From JBBSBL01 sp963735885 (GTDB taxonomy: Bacteria > Actinomycetota > Thermoleophilia > Solirubrobacterales > Solirubrobacteraceae): a DNA stretch of 64,000 nucleotides. The stretch is taken from the NCBI GenBank assembly GCA_963735885.1, contig CAVTMP010000002.1:47205-111204 (forward strand), written 5' to 3'. The notes under the pieces were generated by a model, which saw only the letters and a program-made list of their open reading frames with translations, had not been told where the DNA came from and made no database searches. The translations under genes were made by a program, and so were the position numbers. Of this stretch, positions 55,728-64,000 are shown in pieces. Positions within the stretch are counted from its first letter, which is position 1. Each line of letters opens with the position of its first letter.

Positions 55728-56912
55728 CTAGGTCCCCTGGTCCCAGCGCAGCAGGTACTCGCGCTGGCCGGCGGTGAGCTCGTCGATCTCGACGCCCATC
55801 GCGGCGAGCTTCAGCCGGGCGATCTCGCGGTCGATCGCTTCGGGCACGGGCAGGACGCGCGGCGCGAGCTCGCCGGCCCGGGCGACGAGGTGCTCGACCA
55901 CGAGCGCCTGGATGGCGAAGCTCAGGTCCATCACGCCCGCGGGGTGGCCCTCGGCGGCCGCGAGGTTCACGACGCGGCCGTCGGCCAGCAGGCTCGCCCG
56001 CCGGCCGTCCTCGAAGGTGAAGCGCTCGACGTGGCGCCGCGGGCGGTCGGAGGCCACGGCGAGCTCGGCGAGCGCCGCACGGTCGATCTCGACGTCGAAG
56101 TGGCCGGCGTTGGCCAGCACCGCGCCGTCCCGCAGGACCGCGACGTGCCGGGCGCCGATCACGTCGCGCCCCCCGGTGGCGGTCACGAGGACGTCGGCCC
56201 GCGCCGCGGCCTCGACGCCGGGCAGCACGGCATGGCCGTCCATGCGCGCCTCGAGCGCCCGGACCGGGTCGACCTCGCAGACCACGACGCTCGCGCCCGC
56301 GCCGCGGGCCCGCTCGGCGATCCCGCGGCCGGTGCTGCCGTAGCCGTAGACGGCCAGGGTGCGGCCGGCGAGCAGCACGTTGGTCGCGCGCAGGATCCCG
56401 TCGAGCGTCGACTGCCCGGTGCCGTAGCGCCCGTCGAAGAGCCGCGCGGTGCGGGCCTCGCCGACCGCCACGATGGGGTACGCCAGCCGGCCTTCGCGCT
56501 CGAGCGCCCGCAGGCGCACCGCGCCGCTCGCCTGGCTCTCGGTGCCGCCGAGCGCCCTGGCCCGGGCCGTCTTCGGCCCGGCGTGGAGCACCGACGAGAG
56601 GTCGGCCCCGTCGTCCATCGTCACGTTCGGGCGGCTGCGGCAGAGCGCCTCGATGTGCTCGTAGTAGGCGCCCGTGTCCTCGCCGGCCACGGCCCGCACC
56701 TCGACGCCGTCCTCGGCGGCGAGCGCGGCGGCCACGTCGTCCCGCGTGGACAGGGGGTTGCTCGCGCACAGCCCGATCTCCGCGCCCCCGGCGGCCAGCG
56801 CGCCGATCAGGTTCGCGGTCTCCGCGGTGACGTGGAGGCAGGCGGCGAGGCGGACCCCGGCCAACGGGCGCTCGCGCGCGAGGCGCTCGCGGACCCGGCC
56901 GAGCACCGGCAT
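55728..56912 (-). CDS. Short-form (archaeal-type) S-adenosylhomocysteinase homologue
   Basis: An AHCY-family protein of 394 residues from the ATG used. Motifs: LAACLHVTAETANLIGAL (substrate domain), GTGQSTLDGILRATNVLLAGRTLAVYGYGSTGRGIAERARGAGA (NAD-binding GxGxxG), LVTATGGRDVIG, LANAGHFDVEID and ASLLADGRVVNLAAAEGHPAGVMDLSFA. It lacks the roughly 40-residue insert of bacterial/eukaryotic AHCY, like the short archaeal group, one of which acts on S-inosylhomocysteine. Homology (SRIADPALAEAGRAAVAWAGDQ) continues upstream of the ATG to about 56,984 but without a start codon, so the true start is unclear; it lies just after the long-form ahcY. Confidence 0.85.
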   Translation of the reverse strand: MPVLGRVRERLARERPLAGVRLAACLHVTAETANLIGALAAGGAEIGLCASNPLSTRDDVAAALAAEDGVEVRAVAGEDTGAYYEHIEALCRSRPNVTMDDGADLSSVLHAGPKTARARALGGTESQASGAVRLRALEREGRLAYPIVAVGEARTARLFDGRYGTGQSTLDGILRATNVLLAGRTLAVYGYGSTGRGIAERARGAGASVVVCEVDPVRALEARMDGHAVLPGVEAAARADVLVTATGGRDVIGARHVAVLRDGAVLANAGHFDVEIDRAALAELAVASDRPRRHVERFTFEDGRRASLLADGRVVNLAAAEGHPAGVMDLSFAIQALVVEHLVARAGELAPRVLPVPEAIDREIARLKLAAMGVEIDELTAGQREYLLRWDQGT

Positions 56913-56985
56913 CTGGTCCCCCGCCCACGCGACCGCCGCCCGCCCGGCCTCGGCCAGGGCGGGATCGGCGATCCGGGAGGTGAGC

Positions 56986-58446
<1,461 letters not shown>

Positions 58447-58466
58447 CGGATCTCCGTGTCGTTCGA

Positions 58467-58829
58467 TCAGGTCGCGCCGGCCGCGGCGGCCAGCAGCTTG
58501 GTGTGCTTCTCCTGCTCCCACCCCAGCCAGTCGTCGGCGGGCACGTCGTCGGGGCGGAGGGGCTCGGCCGCCAGCCAGCCTTCGACCGCCCCGGCCAGCT
58601 CGCCGTCCTCGCGCAGCCGCAGGGCGAAGCCGACGTCGGACAGCTCGATGCCCGAGCCCTCGAGCAGCTCGCGCAGGGTGCGCAGGCGCTGGAGCTCGGC
58701 CGGTCCGTAGAGCCGGTAGCCCGACGCCGACCGGGCCGGGACCACGAGCCCGCTGCGCTCGATGTAGCGGAGCATCCGAGGCGACCAGCCGGTCGTCTCG
58801 GCGGCCTCGTGGATCGTCAGCGCGTCCAT
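58467..58829 (-). CDS. MerR family regulator, probable regulator of the AHCY genes
   Basis: A 120-residue MerR-type protein: ALTIHEAAETTGWSPRMLRYIERSGLVVPARSASGYRLYGPAELQRLRTLRELLEGSGIELSDVGFALRL is the HTH and start of the coiled coil; the C-terminus is short, without Cys ligands. It lies 20 bp upstream of ahcY in the same direction and is preceded by a dyad overlapping a promoter. A role in sensing a methyl-cycle metabolite is inferred from position. Confidence 0.88.
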   Translation of the reverse strand: MDALTIHEAAETTGWSPRMLRYIERSGLVVPARSASGYRLYGPAELQRLRTLRELLEGSGIELSDVGFALRLREDGELAGAVEGWLAAEPLRPDDVPADDWLGWEQEKHTKLLAAAAGAT

Positions 58830-58838
58830 GGCGGCGCC

Positions 58839-58864
58839 AACCTTACCACAGGTGTGTCAAGGTT
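58839..58864 (-). promoter_or_regulatory. Dyad operator/promoter upstream of the MerR gene
   Basis: AACCTT at 58839-58844 is matched by AAGGTT at 58859-58864, with a CACA/TGTG pair inside, on a GC-poorer island. On the minus strand the dyad contains TTGACA, a good -35 hexamer, and TAAGGT as a possible -10-like sequence. The gene's ATG is nine bases beyond the dyad, so a leaderless or very short 5' end is possible. A MerR self-operator is the simplest reading. Confidence 0.55.
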
Positions 58865-58876
58865 CGGTCGGGCCGC

Positions 58877-59929
58877 TCAGGCGGCGGCGAGCTGCGCCTT
58901 GACCCGCGCGATCGCCTCGACCGGCGTGGGATCCACGCCCCGCAGGACCGCGAGGTACGCGGAGACGAGGTCGCCGAGGAGCACGAGGGAGAGCACCCGC
59001 TCGACCCGGCCCTCCCCCACGCTCTCGACCCGGCGGACGGCGGCGGCGTGGGGGGCGATGACCGACTCGGTGATCGAGATGCGCTCCCGCACGCGGGGAT
59101 GCAGGTCGCTGTCGTCGAGGAACACCGCGGCGAAGGCGCCCAGGCCGTCGACGCCCGCCCAGCCCTCCACCTCGTTGTGGTCGGCCTCGGGCAGCTCCGC
59201 GCTGTGGGCCGGGACCTTCGCGTTCTCGTTGATCTGCGTCTTCCAGCGGTAGGCGACGGCGCTCGTCGGCCCGGCCCCGAGCACGACCGGCACCGTGCCC
59301 GCCAGGTCCCGCGCGAGCCCGCGGGCCAGGCCGCCGTCCGGCCCGTCGGGACCCCACTCGGCGGCGAGTCCCTCGAGAGTGGGCGGCGGCCACGTCGATC
59401 TCCACGTGCAGGCGCTCCGCGACCCCGGCGAGGGCGGCGACCTCGAGCACGGAGACCGTCATGTAGCCGACCGCGGCGCGCGGCTGCAGCGCCGGCGGGG
59501 ATCGGGATGACGGGCACCTCGTCCGCGCGCGCCGCCGCGGCGAGGCGTCCGCCCGTGGTGGCGACGATGCGGCGCGCGCCCACCGCGCCCGCCGCCTCGT
59601 AGGCGGCCAACGTCTCCTCGGTGTCGCCGGAGTAGCTCATGCACAGGACGGCGGCCTCGGGCGAGGCCCAGGGCGGCAGCGCATAGTCCCGCGTGACGGC
59701 GATCGGGCGCGACGCACGGTCCCCCAGCGCGGCGCGCGCGAGCAGTGCCGCCCACGGCGGAGCCGCCCATCCCCGCCACGACGAGGCCGCCGGTCGCCTC
59801 GAAGGGCCGGAGCGCCGCCGACTCGACCCGCCACAGGGCGTCGCGCAGGTGGTCGGGCAGGGCGACGATGTCGGCGATGAGGCCGGCGCGGTCGACCTCG
59901 CGCAGGCGATCTGGCCCCAGGTCGCCCAT
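58877..59929 (-). CDS. Phosphoglucose/phosphomannose isomerase (SIS domains), frameshifted
   Basis: Bifunctional PGI/PMI-type aldose-ketose isomerase interconverting hexose phosphates. Pieces from different frames join: LIADIVALPDHLRDALWRVESAALRPFEATGGLVVAGMGGSAVGG (first SIS), CMSYSGDTEETLAAYEAAGAVGARRIVATTGGRLAAAARADEVPVIPIP, MTVSVLEVAALAGVAERLHVEID, and MPVVLGAGPTSAVAYRWKTQINENAKVPAHSAELPEADHNEVEGW to the C-terminal VDPTPVEAIARVKAQLA. Frame changes near 59,750, 59,500 and 59,385. It starts one base after the pyrophosphorylase stop, in one operon. Confidence 0.83.
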
Positions 59930-59930
59930 C

Positions 59931-61031
59931 TCAGAAGCGGATCGCGGCGTCGGGCAGCGAGACGCCCGGGTAGAGGCGCACGCCGTGCGCCAGGACGTTG
60001 TCGGCGCCGACCGTCACGCCCTCGCCCAGGACGGCGCCGTCCTCCACGTGGCAGCGATCGCCGACCCGCACCCCGGGGCCGAGGATGGCGTTGCGGATCG
60101 TGCAGTCCGAGCCCACCGCGGCGCCCTGGAGCAGCACCGCGCCCTCCACGTGTGAGCGCTCGCCGACCGCGGTGTCGGCGCCGAGCACCGCCCGGCTGCC
60201 CACGACCGCGCTCGGCGCGATCCGCGCCCGCCGCTCGACGAGGGCCGGGGGCACGACCTTCCCGGCCACCTCGGCGCCCGCGTCGACGAGGACGAAGGAC
60301 CCGTCGAAGCGGTCCGCCACGGCCGTGCGGACGTTCGCCTCGAGGATGTCCCAGGTCGCCTGGAGGTAGCGGTCGGGCGTCCCGATGTCGAGCCAGTAGC
60401 CGTCGGCCGCCACCCGTAGAGGCCGTCGCCGACGAGGTTCGGGAAGACCTCGCGCTCGATCGACACGTTCTGCCCCGCGGGAATCGAGGTCGAGGACGTC
60501 GCGGTCGAGCACGTAGGCGCCGGCGTTGATGAGGTTCGTGTCGATCTGGTCCGGGCTCGGCTTCTCGACGAACTCCCGCACGGCCCCGTCGTCGGCGGTG
60601 CGCACCAGGCCGTAGTTCGTGGGGTCCTCGACGCCGATCAGCGCGAGCGTCGCGCGCGCGCCCGCCTCCTCGTGGCGGCGCATCTGCGCGGAGAGGTCGA
60701 GGTCGGTGAGCACGTCACCGTTGAGGACGAGGAACCGCTCGTCGAGCATCGGCTCGGCGAACTTCACCGCGCCCCCGGTGCCCCGCGGGCTCGGCTCCTC
60801 GACGTAGCGCAGCCGGACGTCGTAGGCCGAGCCGTCGCCCAGCACGTTGCGCACGCCCGAGGCCATGAAGCCGCAGGAGAGCACGACGTCGTCGACGCCG
60901 TGCGAGCGCAGCCAGTCGAGCATGTAGGCGATGAACGGCCGGTCCACCAGCGGCACGACCGGCTTGGGCACGGTCGAGGTGAGCGGTCGCAGGCGGGTGC
61001 CCTCCCCGCCGGCGAGGATCAGCGCCTGCAC
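59931..61031 (-). CDS. NDP-sugar pyrophosphorylase (mannose-1-phosphate guanylyltransferase-like)
   Basis: A 366-residue two-domain nucleotidyltransferase. N-terminal Rossmann-type domain with ALILAGGEGTRLRPLTSTVPKPVVPLVDRPF (NTP-binding GGxGTRLxPLT and PKP), VLNGDVLTDLDLS (metal Asp), FVEKPSPDQIDTNLINAG; C-terminal left-handed beta-helix with hexapeptide repeats (VGSRAVLGADTAVGERSHVEG, VGSDCTIRNAILGPGVRVGDRC). Between about 60,415 and 60,480 two compensating indels scramble 22 or so residues: the other frame reads NVSIEREVFPNLVGDGLYG there, the conserved form. Likely makes GDP-mannose or a related sugar nucleotide. Confidence 0.88.
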   Translation of the reverse strand: MQALILAGGEGTRLRPLTSTVPKPVVPLVDRPFIAYMLDWLRSHGVDDVVLSCGFMASGVRNVLGDGSAYDVRLRYVEEPSPRGTGGAVKFAEPMLDERFLVLNGDVLTDLDLSAQMRRHEEAGARATLALIGVEDPTNYGLVRTADDGAVREFVEKPSPDQIDTNLINAGAYVLDRDVLDLDSRGAERVDRARGLPEPRRRRPLRVAADGYWLDIGTPDRYLQATWDILEANVRTAVADRFDGSFVLVDAGAEVAGKVVPPALVERRARIAPSAVVGSRAVLGADTAVGERSHVEGAVLLQGAAVGSDCTIRNAILGPGVRVGDRCHVEDGAVLGEGVTVGADNVLAHGVRLYPGVSLPDAAIRF

Positions 61032-61047
61032 GGGTGCGCGCCGTCCC

Positions 61048-63512
61048 TCACGTGCCGCGACCGACGCCCTCGTAGGTGAAGCCGGCCGCCCGGATCGCCT
61101 CGGCGTCGAGGCAGTTGCGCCCGTCGATCACCAGCCTCCCCCTCATGCGCTCCGCGCCGGCGCGCCAGTCGATGTCGCCGAACTCCGGCCACTCCGTCAC
61201 CACGACCGCGGCGTCGGCGCCGTCGAGCGCGTCGAGCGACCCCTCGGCGAAGCGCACGCCGGTGATGAGCTTGCGCGCCTCCTCCTCCGCCACCGGGTCG
61301 AAGGCCGCGACCTGGGCGCCGTCGGCCTGCAGGCGCGCGGCGAGCACGAGCGAGGAGGCCTCGCGCATGTCGTCGGTGTTCGGCTTGAAGGCGAGCCCGA
61401 GCAACGCGATCTTCTTGCCCACCAGCGACCCGAGGTGCTTCTGCAGCTTCTGCACGACGCGCCGCTTCTGGAGCTCGTTGACCTCGATGACCGCCGTGAG
61501 GAGCTGGAAGTGGTAGCCGGAGTTGCCGGCGAGCTGCTTGAGGGCGGAGACATCCTTCGGGAAGCAGTTGTCAACGGTGAGCCCCCCGGTGGCGACGAAC
61601 GTGTGGGCGTCGGGGACCTCCATCGAGTAGACGGGCCCGCGGAAGGCGGCCCGGCCGATCCGCGTGACCCGCGCCCACGCCGGCCCGTCGTCGAGCCGCC
61701 GATACCCCGTCGAGGCGATCCGCTTGCGCTGCCGGGAGATCGCGCGGAGCACCCCGATCCGATCGCGCTCGGGCACCAGGGCGATCGCCCGCTCCACCTG
61801 GTCGGCACCCGAGATCCGCAGCCAGTGGGTCTCCTTCGTCGACTTCGCGGTGCGGCCCCGCCGCCACGACGCGACGACGCCGAGGTCGCCGAGCAGTCGC
61901 AGCACGCCGTCGGCCAGCTCGTCGCTGACGGTGCCGAGCTCGATGATCACGCTCGGACCGCCGTTCACGAGCGACCAGGAGCCGTCGCCCTCGAAGAGCC
62001 CCGAGAGCAGCGCCCACTTCTGCGCCTCGGGCAGATCCCACGCGAGGTCCGGGATCCGCTGCTCGTCGCTGGTCCGGCCGAGGCCGAGCGTCTCGGTCCA
62101 CCAGACGCCGAACCGCCGGGACGACACCGTGACGATGCGCGAGGTCGGTGTCCTCAGCACCCGCGGCGACACCCCGTGACGCAGCCAGAGCGCGCACACC
62201 TCGTCGACCAGGTGCTCCTCTCGCGCGGGTGGAAGGACCAGCTGACGCGCCACGATCCGCTCCGGCGAGCGTCGAAGCACGCGTTGCCCTCGGCGAGATA
62301 GAGGCCGACGACGCGCCAGAAGCGCTCGTCGGTCGTGATGAGGCTCGTGAAGCAGCCGCCGTTCTCGGCCGTCCCGACGCCGGCACCGGCCGGCGCGACG
62401 GCGCCCCGGTCCGCCTCGGCCAGGCTGATCGTGCCAGCGCGCTCGACGTCCGCTTGTCGGGCGGACCGCCCCCGCATGAGCGAAGACCTCGGACCGCTCC
62501 GACGCCGGACGCGACAGGAGCGCGTCGAGGGCCCCGCGCCCCGGCCGGACACGGATCCGCTCCGGCGGGACGCCGCACGCCCCTGAGGCGACGAGGCGCG
62601 AGCGCGTCTCGGCCCCGGTGGCCGGATGATCGGCGCGGCCCAGGGCCAGCGGGACCCAGTCCTCGGTGCTCAGCGCCTCGGCGAGCTTGATCTTCGGTGC
62701 CTCGGCCTCGCCGCCCTCGCGCGCGATCCAGGGGTGGTCCGGCGTCGTCCGCACCCGACGTCCCATCTTCGTGTGGACGGTGACGATCTCGCCCTCGTAG
62801 TCGCGGCGGGTCAGGCAGGCGACCGGCAGGAAGCGGGGCTCGGGCCGATCGGGCACCCAGGCGAGCACCTCGAGGTCCTCGGGCTCGATCAGGCCCTCGA
62901 GCACCGGCTCCTCCCGGGCCGCGGCCCGGCCCAGAGCGCCTCGAAGCTCAGGAGGGTCGTGCGGCCGCGGCGGCGCACGAGCACCGTCTCGTCGCCGGTG
63001 AGGCACGAGCCCCCGAAGCCGATCCCCGGCCGCAGGAACGCCGGGCCGATCCGGTGGTCGAGTCCCATCCCCCGCGCGACCTCGAGCACGTCGGCACCGG
63101 TCTCCTCGCAGACGTTGGCGATCTCGTTGATGAACGAGATCTTCGTGGCCAGGAAGGCGTTGGAGGCGAGCTTGACCATCTCGGCGCTGGCGACGTCGGT
63201 GCGGACCAGCGGCGCGTCGAGCGGCGCGTAGAGGTCGACGACGGCGTCCCCGGCCCAGTCGCCGCGGTCCCCGACCACGACCCGGTCGGGGTCGAGGAAG
63301 TCCTCGAGCGCCGACCCCTCCTTGAGGAACTCGGGACAGGCGACGTAGCGGAAGCGCTTGCCCTGCTCGGCGAACTTGCGCTCGATGCTGGCGCCGGTGC
63401 CGACCGGCACGGTGGACTTCATGACCAGGGCGTGGCGGTCGGAGTCCGGCATGGCGTCGACCACGGCGTGGACCGCGGAGAGATCCGCGTCGCCCGAGTA
63501 CGTCGGCCGAAG
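61048..63512 (-). CDS. UDP-glucose/GDP-mannose 6-dehydrogenase, intein-containing, 5'-truncated, frameshifted
   Basis: NAD-dependent sugar-nucleotide dehydrogenase (UDP-glucose dehydrogenase type). N-extein: STVPVGTGASIERKF, YVACPEFLKEGSALEDFLDPDRVVVGD, VKLASNAFLATKISFINEIANVCE, and PGIGFGGS; then the intein; then C-extein CFPKDVSALKQLA (catalytic Cys directly after the splice point) to KKIALLGLAFKPNTDDMREASSLV and FTYEGVGRGT. The first roughly 90 residues (Rossmann GxGxxG) are missing: sequence homologous to YSGDADLSAVHAVVD ends at about 63,512, where unrelated DNA begins. Frame breaks occur near 62,930 and twice within the endonuclease. Oxidation product (UDP-glucuronate or GDP-mannuronate) unknown. 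Confidence 0.85.
61567..63005 (-). other. Intein with LAGLIDADG homing endonuclease in the sugar-nucleotide dehydrogenase
   Basis: Inserted immediately before the dehydrogenase's catalytic Cys: extein ...GIGFGGS joins CFPKDVSAL... when it is removed. Splicing motifs: block A CLTGDETVLV (Cys1 at 63,005-63,003), block B VRTTPDHPWI (with Thr and His), block F VYSMEVPDAHTF and block G GGLTVDN followed by Cys; the penultimate residue is Asp where His is usual. Two endonuclease motifs: VVGLYLAEGN (62,283-62,312) and LLSGLFEGDG (about 61,980-62,010). Its length, 1,439 bases, is not a multiple of three, and frame changes near 62,930, around 62,460-62,550 and near 62,215 show uncorrected indels. If these are errors the intein is full-size and possibly active. 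Confidence 0.88.
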
Positions 63513-63518
63513 GCGGGC

Positions 63519-64000
63519 AGCTCATGGCCACCGTTCGAGCCGCGCCGGCCCCGTCGGCGACAGTTGGTGGATGCCACCATTCGCATTCGCGGTGTATGCG
63601 TGGCGGCCACCGATAGCCGGGGCCGAATGCAAGGAATTCAATTGCTGGTACCCTCGCTCGAATCCGTGGAAGTGGTGCAGGTTCCCGCGTGCACCGTTTT
63701 CCTTGCCGTCTGGTCCATTGGCAGCCTGCTACAGGTCCGGGGGCCGAAGGAGTTCATCCATCGCGTGAAAGTGGAAGGCGTGCTGACCTTTCGGGAGGAC
63801 CGCAAGTATTTCGTGCAGGATGCCTCTGGCGCCGCGCTGGCCATCGCCCAGGAAGCTGTGGTCCTGAATACCCCGACCGGCGGCTGGAGCTGGATGTTCG
63901 GCAAAGCGCCGGCGTGAATCCGGCGCCCCAGGAGGAGCAGCAGTTGCAGCTGGGCGATCACGGGCAGGTCGGTTTTGGAGACGCGGGGTTACTTGCGGCG
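63519..64000 (+). CDS. Fragment of a sensor-kinase-type periplasmic domain (foreign or chimeric)
   Basis: A reading beginning GQLMATVRAAPAPSAT, then (after an indel near 63,570) QLVDATIRIRGVCVAATDSRGRMQGIQLLVPSLESVEVVQ, IGSLLQVRGPKEFIHRVKVEGVLTFREDRKYFVQDASGAALAI, and after further indels GDHGQV and ETRGYLR-like pieces. These repeat units are the periplasmic OB-like modules I know from hybrid histidine kinases of Opitutaceae and related Verrucomicrobia. GC content and codon bias fall clearly from the previous 63 kb (AAT, TTT, GTT, CAA are common). No start is visible on the left and it runs off the right edge. It probably comes from another organism joined by assembly. Confidence 0.65.

Overview
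The window is 64 kb of very GC-rich DNA (roughly three quarters G+C by eye) with C/G-ending codons, frequent GTG starts and tightly packed genes. It fits an actinobacterium. A member of class Thermoleophilia (Solirubrobacterales-like) is my best inference, from the mix of a c-di-AMP riboswitch before an Rpf-like gene, GT81 glucosyl-phosphoglycerate synthase, a lone MCE protein, a pilin-signal protein, an AbiEi/DUF559 protein and two-domain fatty acyl reductase. Taxonomy is inferred, not proven. No rRNA, tRNA, CRISPR array or insertion sequence was found.

Layout. 0-3.1 kb: phosphate uptake (pstS-pstC-pstA, minus strand) with a receiver-less PhoB-like regulator; 11-bp-spaced PHO-box-like repeats lie before both the regulator and pstS. 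3.1-15.6 kb: ABC-F ATPase, secreted hydrolase, two enoyl-CoA hydratase-like genes, a two-domain fatty acyl-CoA reductase with a thioesterase, a pilin-signal protein, Ppx/GppA and a two-gene ABC exporter. 15.7-30.2 kb: an orphan MCE protein with an internal codon-usage switch, envelope and carbohydrate genes (GH-A glycosidase, GpgS, Rpf-like protein under a c-di-AMP riboswitch, polysaccharide deacetylase), a CPA2 antiporter, a transglutaminase, and a MoaD/ThiS - beta-propeller - PEP-mutase-like operon. 30.5-33.5 kb: ArsR/SRPBCC pair, then a broken methyltransferase and glycosyltransferase.

33.5-47.8 kb: conserved housekeeping. It holds tmRNA, smpB, RNase R, a C-terminal processing protease, ftsX-ftsE, an M16 peptidase, an ECF sigma factor, nadA-nadC, an Orn/Lys/Arg decarboxylase and prfB with its programmed +1 frameshift. 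47.9-55.3 kb: a second ECF sigma factor of the same unusual type, a secreted OB-like protein, secA-hpf-comF and a CtaG-like protein. 55.3-58.9 kb: a hairpin repeat pair, then MerR - long-form AHCY - short-form AHCY. 58.9-63.5 kb: a nucleotide-sugar operon (UDP-sugar dehydrogenase carrying an intein with LAGLIDADG endonuclease, NDP-sugar pyrophosphorylase, PGI/PMI).

Two cautions. Many essential genes carry single-base frameshifts (ftsE, ftsX, nadA, nadC, the decarboxylase, comF, the PGI/PMI gene, the dehydrogenase), several at short G/C runs; this looks like uncorrected sequence error rather than gene decay. The last ~490 bases (from about 63,512) differ in base composition and encode part of a sensor-kinase-type periplasmic domain familiar from Verrucomicrobia. 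The contig is probably chimeric there, and the dehydrogenase loses its N-terminus at the join.
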